DNA from: UBA668 sp049318165
GTDB taxonomy: Bacteria; Actinomycetota; Acidimicrobiia; Acidimicrobiales; Ilumatobacteraceae
DNA length: 37,735 nucleotides
Assembly: GCA_049318165.1 (NCBI GenBank)
Contig: JBMOGW010000003.1
Span: 1 to 37,735, forward strand
Reading direction: 5' to 3'
Below, piece after piece: positions 14,673 to 22,860 of the stretch. How positions within the stretch are numbered: position 1 is the stretch's first letter; each line of letters begins with the position of its first letter. The translations under genes and the position numbers were made by a program. The notes under the pieces are model-generated. The model saw only the letters and a list, made by a program, of their open reading frames with translations. It was not told the origin of the DNA and did no database searches.

Positions 14673-15689
14673 TCAGACAGCGGCGGGAGCGGGTTCGAAC
14701 GTGGTGAGTTGTTCGGCGGTGGCCGCGAAGTGGCAGGCCACGGGGTGGCCCTGGCCGCGGTCGATCAGCGCCGGCTCCTCCTGGGCGCAGATCTCCTGCG
14801 CGATCGGGCAGCGCGTGCGGAACCGGCAACCCGAGGGCGGGTTGATCGGGCTCGGCACGTCGCCCTGCAGCACCACACGGCGGCGCATGCGCTCGCGGTT
14901 GGGGTCGGCCACCGGCACCGACGACAGCAGTGCCTTGGTGTACGGGTGGGCGGCACGCAGGTACACGTCGTCGCGGCTGCCGGTCTCGACGATCTTGCCG
15001 AGGTACATCACGGCGACACGGTCGCTGATGTGGCGCACCACCGACAGGTCGTGCGCGACGAACACGTAGGCCAGGCCGAGCGTGTCCTGCAGTTCTTCGA
15101 GGAGGTTGATGACACCGGCCTGGACGCTCACGTCGAGGGCCGACACCGGCTCGTCCAGCACGATCAACTTCGGGTCGAGGGCCAACGCACGGGCGATGCC
15201 GATGCGCTGGCGCTGGCCGCCGGAGAACTCGTGCGGGTAGCGGTTGCCGTGCTCGGGGTTCAGACCCACCATGCGCAGCAGCTCGGCGACGCGGTCCTTC
15301 TGGGCGTCACCGTGCAGGCCCTGCACGGCGAGCGGCTCGCCGATGGTGGCGTTGATCTGCCAGCGCGGGTTGAGCGACGCGTACGGGTCCTGGAACACGA
15401 TCTGCATGTCGCGGCGCAGGGCGCGCATGGCGTCCTTGGAGATCTTGGTGATGTCCTGACCGTTGAAGACGATGCTGCCTTCGTCGGGCTCGTGCAGGCG
15501 CAGCACGCAACGGGCGGTGGTGGACTTGCCGCACCCCGACTCCCCCACCAGGCCGAGGGTCTCGCCCTTGTCGACGCTGAAGGAGATGCCGGACACCGAA
15601 TCGACGACGGCGACGGTGCGGCCGAAGAAGCCGCCCTTGATGGGGAAACGCTTGGCGAGGCCGGTGACCTCGAGCAACGGCTGGCTCAC
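14673..15689 (-). CDS. oligopeptide ABC transporter ATPase (OppF/DppF type)
   Basis: A 338-residue ATP-binding subunit that powers peptide import together with its partner ATPase. Seen: Walker A GESGCGKST, Q-loop VFQDPYASLNPRW, signature FSGGQRQRIGIARAL, Walker B LIVLDEPVSALD, the switch His in VAHDLSVV, and the C-terminal oligopeptide-transporter region with clustered cysteines (GCRFRTRCPIAQEIC) and a distal PVACH. The GTG start at 15689 overlaps the stop of the preceding ATPase gene (GTGA). It is the last of five transporter genes read from dppA to dppF. OppF versus DppF cannot be separated by sequence alone. Confidence 0.92.
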   Translation of the reverse strand: MSQPLLEVTGLAKRFPIKGGFFGRTVAVVDSVSGISFSVDKGETLGLVGESGCGKSTTARCVLRLHEPDEGSIVFNGQDITKISKDAMRALRRDMQIVFQDPYASLNPRWQINATIGEPLAVQGLHGDAQKDRVAELLRMVGLNPEHGNRYPHEFSGGQRQRIGIARALALDPKLIVLDEPVSALDVSVQAGVINLLEELQDTLGLAYVFVAHDLSVVRHISDRVAVMYLGKIVETGSRDDVYLRAAHPYTKALLSSVPVADPNRERMRRRVVLQGDVPSPINPPSGCRFRTRCPIAQEICAQEEPALIDRGQGHPVACHFAATAEQLTTFEPAPAAV

Positions 15690-16696
15690 AGCGTGACCTC
15701 CGGGGCGAACTGGGCGCGGACGTCGAGGTTCGGTACCTCGTCCTTGCGGTGACAGGCCGCCACGTGGCCGGGTGTGCCGACGTTCTCGAGTGCCGGCGTC
15801 TCCGTGCGGCAGCGGTCGATCACCAGCGGGCACCGCGTGCTGAACGGGCAGCCGGGCTTCATGTCGATCAGTGAGGGCGTGGTGCCCTTGATCTGGCGCA
15901 GCTTCTGGCCGTCGCTGGCGTCGCTGGGAATCGCGCCGAGGAGGCCGATGGTGTACGGCATCCGCGGCTGGTAGTAGATCTCGTCGACCGGGGCGATCTC
16001 GACCGCGGCACCGGCGTACATCACCATCACGCGGTCGGCCATGCCGGCCACGACACCGAGGTCGTGGGTGATGAGGATGATGGCGATCTTGGTGCGGTCC
16101 TTGATCTCGATCAGCGTCTCGAGGATCTGCGCCTGCACCGTCACGTCGAGCGCCGTGGTGGGCTCGTCGGCGATCAACACCTCGGGGTTGTTGGCCATCG
16201 CCATCGCGATCATCGCTCGCTGGCGCATGCCGCCGGAGAACTCGTGCGGGTAGCTGTCGGCGCGAGTGGCGGCGTGCGGGATGCCCACCAGGTCGAGCAG
16301 CTCCACCGCACGTGCGTGGGCCTGCTTCTTGTTGATGTCGTTGTGCGCCCGGACGGCCTCGCTGATCTGCCAGCCCACCGTGTACACCGGGTTCAGCGAC
16401 GTCATCGGGTCCTGGAAGATCATGCCGATCTCGCGGCCACGGAACTTCGTGGTGGCGCGCTGTGTGCGGCCGACCAGTTCGTCACCCTTGTAGAGGATCG
16501 AACCGTCGATGCGCGTGCTCTTCGGCAGCAGGCCCATGATCGCCATGTTGGTGACGGACTTGCCCGAGCCGGACTCGCCCACCACGCCGAGCACTTCGCC
16601 CGGTTCGAGGCTGAACGACACGTCGCGCACGGCGTGCACGACGCCGTCCTCGGTGGGGAACCGGACGTTGAGGTTGGTGACTTCGAGCAGTGCCAT
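15686..16696 (-). CDS. oligopeptide ABC transporter ATPase (OppD/DppD type)
   Basis: A 336-residue ATP-binding subunit. Seen: Walker A GESGSGKSV, Q-loop IFQDPMTSLNPVYTVG, signature FSGGMRQRAMIAMAM, Walker B VLIADEPTTALD, the switch His in ITHDLGVV, and the oligopeptide-transporter C-terminal region with GCPFSTRCPLVIDRC and AACH. Its ATG at 16696 shares one base with the stop of the permease gene upstream (TGATG), and its stop overlaps the next ATPase start, so the two ATPases should be made in equal amounts. It forms a heterodimer with the ATPase at 14673 in the usual arrangement. Confidence 0.92.
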   Translation of the reverse strand: MALLEVTNLNVRFPTEDGVVHAVRDVSFSLEPGEVLGVVGESGSGKSVTNMAIMGLLPKSTRIDGSILYKGDELVGRTQRATTKFRGREIGMIFQDPMTSLNPVYTVGWQISEAVRAHNDINKKQAHARAVELLDLVGIPHAATRADSYPHEFSGGMRQRAMIAMAMANNPEVLIADEPTTALDVTVQAQILETLIEIKDRTKIAIILITHDLGVVAGMADRVMVMYAGAAVEIAPVDEIYYQPRMPYTIGLLGAIPSDASDGQKLRQIKGTTPSLIDMKPGCPFSTRCPLVIDRCRTETPALENVGTPGHVAACHRKDEVPNLDVRAQFAPEVTL

Positions 16697-17625
16697 CAGG
16701 CCTTCACCCTGTTCTGCTTGGGGTCGAACGCGTCGCGCAGGCCGTCACCGATGAAGTTCACGCACAGGCACACGATGACGATCGCGGCGGACGGGAACCA
16801 GAACAGCCACGGCCGGGTCTTGAACGCCGAGAGGCCGTCCTGGATGAGGAAGCCGAGCGACACGTCGGGTGCCCGCACACCGAGGCCGAGGAACGACAGC
16901 GCCGTCTCGGTGATGATGGTGCCGGCGATGGTGAGCGTGGCGGCCACGATGATGGCGCCGGCCAGGTTCGGCAGGATGTGCTTGAAGATGATCCGTCGGT
17001 CGCGGGCACCGACCGCACGGGCGGCCTCCACGAACTCCTTCTCACGCAGCGACAGGAACTCGGCGCGCACGATGCGGGCGATCGTCGTCCAGGCGAAGAG
17101 ACCGAGCAGGACGGGAATGATCCACCACGGCGCCTTCGGGTAACCGACGGACACCACGGCAACGATGATCAGCAGCGGGATGGTGAGCACGAGGTCGGTG
17201 ATGCGCATCAGCACGGCGTCGAGCCAGCCACGGAAGTAGCCGGCGATGGCGCCGATGGTGACGCCGATCGTCGTGACCAGGAACGCCGCGATGAACGCGA
17301 TCTCGAGCGAGCGCTGGGTGCCACGCATGACGCGGGCGAGGCCGTCCTTGCCGAGGTCGTCGGTGCCCATCGGGTGGTTCCACGACGGCGCCTGGCTGCG
17401 GGCCCCCTTGTCGCGTGCGTAGTACGGCCACTTCCACCAGATGGGGAAGAAGAACACGAACAGCGTGATGGCCGTCAGGACGACCAGCGAGATCATCGCC
17501 GGACGGTGCCGCCGGAAACGGCGCATGATCGTCTTGCCCTGCGAGCGGGCCTCGACGGTGAACTCGCGCTCGTCGGCGGCGCCGGACGGAGCGGTGGGGT
17601 CGGTGGGCGTGGTGATCTCAGCCAA
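16696..17625 (-). CDS. oligopeptide ABC transporter permease (DppC/OppC type)
   Basis: A 309-residue inner-membrane permease. Seen: a polar N-terminal tail, a first membrane helix (about residues 43-62), an external loop with the WNHPMGTDDLGKDGLARVMRG block typical of the DppC/OppC family, then five more helices, and the EAA-type ATPase-contact loop EFVEAARAVGARDRRIIFKHILPN. Apparent start is TTG at 17625, overlapping the end of the dppB-like gene by eight bases (TTGGCTGA), with a GAGGA motif about eight bases upstream; the next in-frame Met is at residue 34, too far in to leave the usual tail. Confidence 0.9.
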   Translation of the reverse strand: MAEITTPTDPTAPSGAADEREFTVEARSQGKTIMRRFRRHRPAMISLVVLTAITLFVFFFPIWWKWPYYARDKGARSQAPSWNHPMGTDDLGKDGLARVMRGTQRSLEIAFIAAFLVTTIGVTIGAIAGYFRGWLDAVLMRITDLVLTIPLLIIVAVVSVGYPKAPWWIIPVLLGLFAWTTIARIVRAEFLSLREKEFVEAARAVGARDRRIIFKHILPNLAGAIIVAATLTIAGTIITETALSFLGLGVRAPDVSLGFLIQDGLSAFKTRPWLFWFPSAAIVIVCLCVNFIGDGLRDAFDPKQNRVKA

Positions 17626-18814
17626 TTCGGATCCTCGGGTCCAGTTGGGCGTAGACGATGTCGGCGATCAGGTTGAACAACACGACCGACACGGCCGTCA
17701 CCATCACGAAGGCCAGCAGCGAGCGCGGGTCGCGCTGCGTGAGCGCGTCCGTGAAGAACCGGCCCATGCCCGACCACCCGAAGATGGTCTCGGTGATGAT
17801 GGCGCCGGAGAGCAGCGCGCCGAAGTCGAGTGCCACGATCGTGATCAGCGGGATGAGCGCGTTGCGCACTCCGTGCAGCGCGGTGACCCGGCGCTCGGAG
17901 ATGCCCTTGGCTCGGGCCGTGCGCACGTAGTCGCTGCTCATCACGTCGAGCATCGAGGCACGCATGTAACGGCTGTAGCCGGCGAAGCCGATGAGGATCA
18001 GCGCCAGCGACGGGAGCACCATGTGCCAGAAGGAGTCCTGGACCCGTTCCCACCAGGCCCCCTTGAAGCCCGGCGTGCTCTGGCCGACGGTGGGGATCAG
18101 CGGCTTGCCGTTGCCCTTGCGGTACACGTTGCCGTCCCACACGACCTTGAAGACGATGATGGCACCGATCACCAGGCCGAGGCCGGCGAGTGCCGCGAGC
18201 ACGTACTTGTTCGCCGGCTTCTCTCGTTCGAACTTCAGACGGTTCTTCATCACGAGGAACCCGCACAACAAGCCGAGCAACGAGAGGATCACGAGCATCG
18301 TCGTGGACATGCTCGGTTCCCTCAGCCACGGGTTGAGCTTGATGGCGCCCCATTCCTTCAGGAAGCCGGCCAGCACCGCGGTGGGGATGGAGAAGAAGAG
18401 GAAGGCGCTGAACGTCATCACGTAGTCGAAGATCGTGTACTGACGGATGGCGCCGATGACGCCCACGAGGACGCCGAGCAGGACCGAGACGATGGTGGCG
18501 ACCAGGAGCAGCCGGACGGTGACCTGCATGGCCTCCCACATCAGCGGCTTGATCTCGGCACCGTTGTAGTTCTTGCCCCAGTCACCCTTGATGAAGTTGG
18601 TGAACCAGTCGACGTAGCGCTCGAACGGGCCCTTGTCGAGGCCGAACTGCTTGCGCAGGCTGTCGATCTGCGCCTGCGAGGCGTTGGGCTTGGCGATGGC
18701 GTTCTCGATCTTCAGCGGGGTGCCGATGTTCGTCACGAGGAGGAACGTCAGGATGCTGGAGAAGAACAGGAGCGGGATGGCGACGAACACTCGTCGCAGG
18801 ATGAAGCGCAGCAT
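17618..18814 (-). CDS. oligopeptide ABC transporter permease (DppB/OppB type), enlarged
   Basis: A 398-residue permease, about 70 residues longer than usual. Seen: the DppB N-terminus MLRFILRRVFVAIPLLF, the loop LRKQFGLDKGPFERYVDWF, GDWG, and the C-terminal EAA loop DYVRTARAKGISERRVTALHG followed by NALIPLITIVALDFGALLSGAIITETIFGW. Odd: between the third helix and the MVLPSLAL helix there is an insertion (about residues 165-260) that carries two additional hydrophobic segments (TTMLVILSLLGLLCGFLVM and YVLAALAGLGLVIGAIIVFK). The ATG at 18814 lies 87 bases after the binding-protein gene, across a strong hairpin. Confidence 0.9.
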   Translation of the reverse strand: MLRFILRRVFVAIPLLFFSSILTFLLVTNIGTPLKIENAIAKPNASQAQIDSLRKQFGLDKGPFERYVDWFTNFIKGDWGKNYNGAEIKPLMWEAMQVTVRLLLVATIVSVLLGVLVGVIGAIRQYTIFDYVMTFSAFLFFSIPTAVLAGFLKEWGAIKLNPWLREPSMSTTMLVILSLLGLLCGFLVMKNRLKFEREKPANKYVLAALAGLGLVIGAIIVFKVVWDGNVYRKGNGKPLIPTVGQSTPGFKGAWWERVQDSFWHMVLPSLALILIGFAGYSRYMRASMLDVMSSDYVRTARAKGISERRVTALHGVRNALIPLITIVALDFGALLSGAIITETIFGWSGMGRFFTDALTQRDPRSLLAFVMVTAVSVVLFNLIADIVYAQLDPRIRIG

Positions 18815-18847
18815 CGGCTGTCTCGTGAGTCCTTTCAGTCACGGTGA

Positions 18848-18879
18848 GGGCCGGACCCCGTCGAGACGGGGTCCGGCCC
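18848..18879. repeat. strong hairpin between binding-protein and permease genes
   Basis: GGGCCGGACCCCGTC, two bases, then the exact reverse complement: a perfect 15-base inverted repeat. On the minus strand it falls after the binding-protein stop and before the permease start, with no T-run behind it. Such hairpins often protect the 3' end of the abundant binding-protein mRNA or partly stop transcription, so that the binding protein is made in excess. Confidence 0.65.
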
Positions 18880-18901
18880 TTGCACCGCTACTTCTGGCTC
18901 G

Positions 18902-20731
18902 TCAGGAAACGACGGCCCATTCGTTGGCGTTCCAGGTGACGCCCAGCGGACCGTTGAACACGACGTTCTGCACGGTGTCGCTGTAGGCGACCATCTCCTG
19001 GAACTGGAACAGCGGCAGGGTTGCCATGTCGTCCCAGATGACCTGGTCGATCTCGTTCATCGTCGCCGCGCGCGTGGCGGGGTCGAGATCGGCGTTGGCC
19101 GAATCGAACAGCTCCTGGAGCTTCGGGTTGTTGTAGGCGTTCCAGTTCTGGCCGCCGCCCGGGACGTAGATCGACGTGTTCGACGAGAGGGCCGAGGTGG
19201 CCACCCAGGCGAACAGGGCGATGTCGTAGTCGCTGGCGGGCAGACGCTCGGCGTTGAAGTTCTCGGCCGCGTCGTCGGTCAGCTCGATGCCGGCTTCCTT
19301 GCACTGCTCGGCGAACAGCTCGTTGGTGCTCTGGCGGCGCGGGTTCGGGTCGCGACGACCCAGACGCAGGCTCAGCTTCTCGCCGTCGGCGTCGACGTAG
19401 ATGCCGTCGCTGCCGAGGGTGTAGCCGGCGCCCTCGAGGAGCGCCTTGGCGGCCTCGACGTCACGGGTCAGACCACCGCTGTTGTCCTTGTAGTCCGGGG
19501 ACGACGGGACGTACATGCGGTTGTTGAGGACGGTGGCGTCGGGGTTGATCGGCGTCACGAGCGTGTTGACGATCTCCTCGCGGTCGATGCACAGCGAGAG
19601 GGCCTTGCGGACCTCGACCTTGGCCAGGTGCTTGTTCGCCTGGTTGAAGTCGTAGTGCTCGAACGTCACGCCCTGCTCGACGTCGGCGGTGACGCCGTCG
19701 ATGCCCTCGAGCTGCGCCACGAGGTCGGCGTTCGGCTGCGGCGAGATGACCTGCACGTCGCCGTTCTGCAGGGCAGCCGGCTGCTGCGTGGCATCCGGAA
19801 CCAGGAGGTAGACGATCGAGTCGACGTTGCCCGGCGTGCCGTAGAACTTCTCGTTCTTGGTGAGGATCAGGTTCTGGCCCTGGGTCCACGAGTCGATCTT
19901 GTACCAGGCACCCGAGAGCGCCATCTCCGGATCGAAACCGTCGAAGCCGGTGTTCCACACCTCGCCGGCCTTCACCGAATCAGCGCTGGAAGCGGCCGGG
20001 TCGATCTTGGTGATGTCCTCGACGCCGGCCTTGGCCTCGACCACGTGGGCCGGGACCAGACCGCTGAACAGCACCTGCCAGTCGGCGAAGGTGGCGTCGT
20101 ACGTGGTGGTGACGGTCTTGCCGTCGTCCGAGCAGGTGAGGCTGTCGATGTTCTCGTAGCCCGTGGTGGCGGCGGTGTCGAAGTCGCTCAGCGTCTCGGG
20201 GATCGGGTTGCCGTCGGCGTCGACCGCGTCGGGACCCGTGTAGTCCGGGTTCGGGCGGGTGAGCTTGCCGCTGTTCGCGATCCACGCGAGGTAGAAGTCG
20301 TCGCAGTCGATCGGCTCGCCGTCCTGCCACACGGCCTCCGGCTTGATGACGTACTCGACCGTCTGCGGGTCCTTGTTGGTGACCTCGGCCGAGACCATCA
20401 TGTCATCCCACAACTTCAGCGTGAGATCGGGCATCGACAGGAACGCGCCGGGCTGCACCATGTTGAGCACGAGCGTGTTCGCGAAGAGCACCTGAGCTGC
20501 GGTGCCGTTGTTGTAGGCGGTGTATTCCTGTTCCGACGCATAGGTGACGGTGCCACCCGTGGTGGCGGGCACGGAATCGGTGGCGCCGGTGGTGGTGTCG
20601 GTTGCGCCGGTCGTGGTCTCTGCGCCACCAGCGGTGGTGCTGGTGCTCTCGCCGTCGCTGCTGCATGCAGCGGCCACGAGCGCGAGACCGATGGCGAGAG
20701 CAGCGATCTTGCTGCCGTTGCTGGTCCTCAC
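18902..20731 (-). CDS. oligopeptide ABC transporter substrate-binding lipoprotein
   Basis: A 609-residue extracellular solute-binding protein of family 5 (SBP_bac_5), which captures peptides (or other solutes) and delivers them to the permease. Seen: a lipoprotein signal (LALVAAAC, lipidated Cys near residue 23), a Ser/Thr/Gly/Ala-rich linker, then blocks typical of the family: TNKDPQTVEYVIKPEAVWQDGEPI, DFYLAWI, DSWTQGQNLILTKNEKFYG, EVRKALSLCIDREEIV and AKALLEGAGYT. It lies first in the operon. GTG at 20731 is chosen because AGGAGG stands nine bases upstream. The solute cannot be told; the family also includes nickel and opine binders. Confidence 0.93.
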   Translation of the reverse strand: MRTSNGSKIAALAIGLALVAAACSSDGESTSTTAGGAETTTGATDTTTGATDSVPATTGGTVTYASEQEYTAYNNGTAAQVLFANTLVLNMVQPGAFLSMPDLTLKLWDDMMVSAEVTNKDPQTVEYVIKPEAVWQDGEPIDCDDFYLAWIANSGKLTRPNPDYTGPDAVDADGNPIPETLSDFDTAATTGYENIDSLTCSDDGKTVTTTYDATFADWQVLFSGLVPAHVVEAKAGVEDITKIDPAASSADSVKAGEVWNTGFDGFDPEMALSGAWYKIDSWTQGQNLILTKNEKFYGTPGNVDSIVYLLVPDATQQPAALQNGDVQVISPQPNADLVAQLEGIDGVTADVEQGVTFEHYDFNQANKHLAKVEVRKALSLCIDREEIVNTLVTPINPDATVLNNRMYVPSSPDYKDNSGGLTRDVEAAKALLEGAGYTLGSDGIYVDADGEKLSLRLGRRDPNPRRQSTNELFAEQCKEAGIELTDDAAENFNAERLPASDYDIALFAWVATSALSSNTSIYVPGGGQNWNAYNNPKLQELFDSANADLDPATRAATMNEIDQVIWDDMATLPLFQFQEMVAYSDTVQNVVFNGPLGVTWNANEWAVVS

Positions 20732-20740
20732 GTGAATGGT

Positions 20741-20791
20741 CCTCCTGATGTGAGTGGAGGGAGGTGATCGGTGTTGCGGGAGCAATCACCT
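20741..20791 (-). promoter_or_regulatory. 5' untranslated region hairpin and RBS of the transporter operon
   Basis: AGGAGG (20746 to 20741) is the ribosome-binding site, nine bases before the GTG. Upstream, AGGTGAT (20762) and ATCACCT (20785) enclose a smaller stem TTGC-GGGA-GCAA, forming a hairpin in the leader. Two folds are possible, but no known riboswitch consensus is recognised. Confidence 0.4.
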
Positions 20792-20904
20792 ACGCCGGAC
20801 AGTCCTCCCCGATCTGTACGGGCGGAGCGAGGCTAGCACCTCCTGTTACCCGGCGGTACGGCACCCGTTCCCGATTCGCTTGCTTTTGGTACAAACGTTC
20901 CGAA

Positions 20905-20934
20905 CACCACGGTGCGTCACCAGGCACCACGGTG
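20905..20934. promoter_or_regulatory. two CACCACGGTG repeats at 20-base spacing
   Basis: CACCACGGTG occurs at 20905-20914 and again at 20925-20934, an exact repeat of 10 bases with a 20-base period, i.e. two helical turns. Each unit is itself near palindromic (CACC-AC-GGTG). They lie in the gap between tpiA and the transporter operon, about 175-200 bases upstream of the binding-protein start. Together with the leader these account for the 250-base gap 20732-20981; no other element is evident. Confidence 0.4.
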
Positions 20935-20981
20935 ACCTGGGCGTGAGGCGGACGACGTGTCGACGGCGCGTGCTGCGCAGA

Positions 20982-21749
20982 TCAAGCGCCGAGCTTGCAG
21001 ATACGGGCGAATTCGTCCGCGTCGAGGCTGGCGCCGCCGACGAGCGCGCCGTCCACGTCGGGCTGTGCGATGAGCTCGGCGATGGTGCCGGCCTTCACGC
21101 TGCCGCCGTACTGGATGCGGATCGCATCGGCTGCGTCCCGCCCCACCAGTTCGGCGACACAGCCGCGGACGGCTGCGCACACCTGCTGTGCGTCGTCGGA
21201 CGTGGCGGTCTTGCCGGTGCCGATCGCCCAGATCGGTTCGTAGGCGATCACCATCGCCGCCACCTGCTCGGCGGAGCGCCCGGCGAGACCGGCGCGCACC
21301 TGGCCCAGCACCTTCGACTCGGTCTCCCCCGCCTCGCGCTCGTCCAGCGTCTCGCCGACGCACATGATCGGCGTCATGCCGTGCTGCTGGATGGCGGCCA
21401 CCTTCTTCGCGACCATCTCGTCGGTCTCGCCGAACAGCTCGCGCCGCTCGCTGTGACCGCAGATGACGTACTCCACGTTCAGCTTCGCCAGGAACGCCGG
21501 CGACACCTCGCCCGTGTACGCGCCCTTGTCCTCCCAGTGGCAGTGCTGGGCGCCGACGTGGAAGCCCATCTTGTCGGTCTCGATCACCGTCTGCACGCTG
21601 CGGATGTCGGTGAACGGCGGGTGGATGGACACATCGGCGACCTCGAAGTCGTCCTTGCCGACGAGGTACGTGAGCTTCTGCAGCAGGGTGATGGCCTCGT
21701 AGTGGTTGAGGTTCATCTTCCAGTTGCCGGAGATCAACGGCTTACGCAT
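20982..21749 (-). CDS. tpiA: triosephosphate isomerase
   Basis: A 255-residue glycolytic enzyme that interconverts dihydroxyacetone phosphate and glyceraldehyde 3-phosphate. Seen: SGNWKMN with the substrate-binding Asn and Lys near the N-terminus, CGHSERR with the electrophilic His, AYEPIWAIGTGK with the catalytic Glu and loop 6, and YGGSVK plus DGALVGGASL in the phosphate site. The ATG at 21749 lies within the end of pgk (overlap ATGCGTAA, 8 bases), so the two are translationally coupled. Full length for the family. Confidence 0.97.
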   Translation of the reverse strand: MRKPLISGNWKMNLNHYEAITLLQKLTYLVGKDDFEVADVSIHPPFTDIRSVQTVIETDKMGFHVGAQHCHWEDKGAYTGEVSPAFLAKLNVEYVICGHSERRELFGETDEMVAKKVAAIQQHGMTPIMCVGETLDEREAGETESKVLGQVRAGLAGRSAEQVAAMVIAYEPIWAIGTGKTATSDDAQQVCAAVRGCVAELVGRDAADAIRIQYGGSVKAGTIAELIAQPDVDGALVGGASLDADEFARICKLGA

Positions 21750-22854
21750 TGGGGGCCTCTCGCAGCGCGGCAAGGCCGGGCAGGTCGCCCAGCTCGAGCA
21801 GCTCCAGCGACGCGCCACCGCCGGTGCTGACATGGTCCACTTCGTCGTCGAGGCGGAACTGGGCGAGCGCCGCGGCGCTGTCGCCGCCGCCGACCACCGT
21901 GAAGGCCTTCGTGTCGGCCATTGCCTGGGCGACGGTGCGGGTGCCGGCCGCGAAGCGGTCGTCCTCGAACATGCCCATCGGGCCGTTCCAGAACACGGTG
22001 CGGGCATCCATGATCACGTCGCTGAACGCGGCGGCGGAGCCCGGGCCGATGTCGAAGCCCTTGGCGCCCTCGGGCAGGCGGGTGCCGAACGTGGCGAAGT
22101 TGCCGTGTGCGTCGACGCCGACGATGTCCTCCGGCAGGTGGATGGTCTTGCCGCTCTTCGCGGTCTCGTCGAGCAGGCGCTTGCAGGTGTCCACCTGGTC
22201 GGGTTCGAACAGCGAGTCGCCGATCGGATTGCCGAGCGCCGCGAGGAACGTGAAGCACATCGCCCCGCCGACCACGAGTGCATCGACGGTGCGCAGCAAC
22301 GCCTCGACCACGCCGAGCTTGTCGCTGATCTTCGAGCCGCCGAGCACGGCCACGAACGGGTGCTTCGGCTCGTTGCGCAGGCCGAGGAGCACCTCGACCT
22401 CCTTCTGCAGCAGCAGCCCCATCGCACTCGGCAGCGTCTTCGGCGGACCGACGATGCTGGCGTGCGCGCGGTGGCAGGCACCGAACGCGTCGTCGACGTA
22501 CAGGTCGATGCCGTCGACCAGCGTCGCCACGAACGCGGGATCGTTGCCTTCCTCGCCCGCGTCGAAGCGCAGGTTCTCGAGCAGCTCGACACCGGGCGCG
22601 AGTTCGGCAAGGCGGGCGCGCACCGGGTCCATCGAGTACTTCGGATTCGGCTGGCCCTTCGGCCGACCGAGGTGCGAGCAGGTGACCACCTGCGCGCCGC
22701 GCTCGGTGAGCCAGTTGATCGTGGGCAGCGCAGCGCGGATGCGGAAGTCGTCGGTGATGACGCCACCGTCCATCGGGACGTTGAAGTCCGTCCGGACGAG
22801 CACCCGCTTGCCGCTGACGTCGCCGAGGTCGGCGAGCGTGGGGATGCGGCTCAT
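21742..22854 (-). CDS. pgk: phosphoglycerate kinase, short form
   Basis: A 370-residue enzyme that transfers phosphate from 1,3-bisphosphoglycerate to ADP. Seen: RTDFNVPMDGG, the substrate-binding SHLGRPKG, LLENLRFDAGEEGND, VDDAFGACHRAHAS, the KISDKLGV hinge, the nucleotide-binding VFWNGPMGMFE and VVGGGDSAAAL, and the HVSTGGGASLE end. Odd: family members are normally about 390-400 residues; here RLAELAPGVELLENLRF joins two blocks that are usually separated by some 20 further residues in the N-terminal domain, so this short segment is lost while all active-site motifs remain. Six bases separate it from the gap stop codon. Confidence 0.97.
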   Translation of the reverse strand: MSRIPTLADLGDVSGKRVLVRTDFNVPMDGGVITDDFRIRAALPTINWLTERGAQVVTCSHLGRPKGQPNPKYSMDPVRARLAELAPGVELLENLRFDAGEEGNDPAFVATLVDGIDLYVDDAFGACHRAHASIVGPPKTLPSAMGLLLQKEVEVLLGLRNEPKHPFVAVLGGSKISDKLGVVEALLRTVDALVVGGAMCFTFLAALGNPIGDSLFEPDQVDTCKRLLDETAKSGKTIHLPEDIVGVDAHGNFATFGTRLPEGAKGFDIGPGSAAAFSDVIMDARTVFWNGPMGMFEDDRFAAGTRTVAQAMADTKAFTVVGGGDSAAALAQFRLDDEVDHVSTGGGASLELLELGDLPGLAALREAPNA

Positions 22855-22860
22855 GTCAGG

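Noticed and set aside
20889..20902. A second LexA-like site (GGAAC-GTTT-GTACC) upstream of the peptide transporter
   Set aside because: It has a mismatch in the critical GTTC half and lies about 160 bases upstream of the start.
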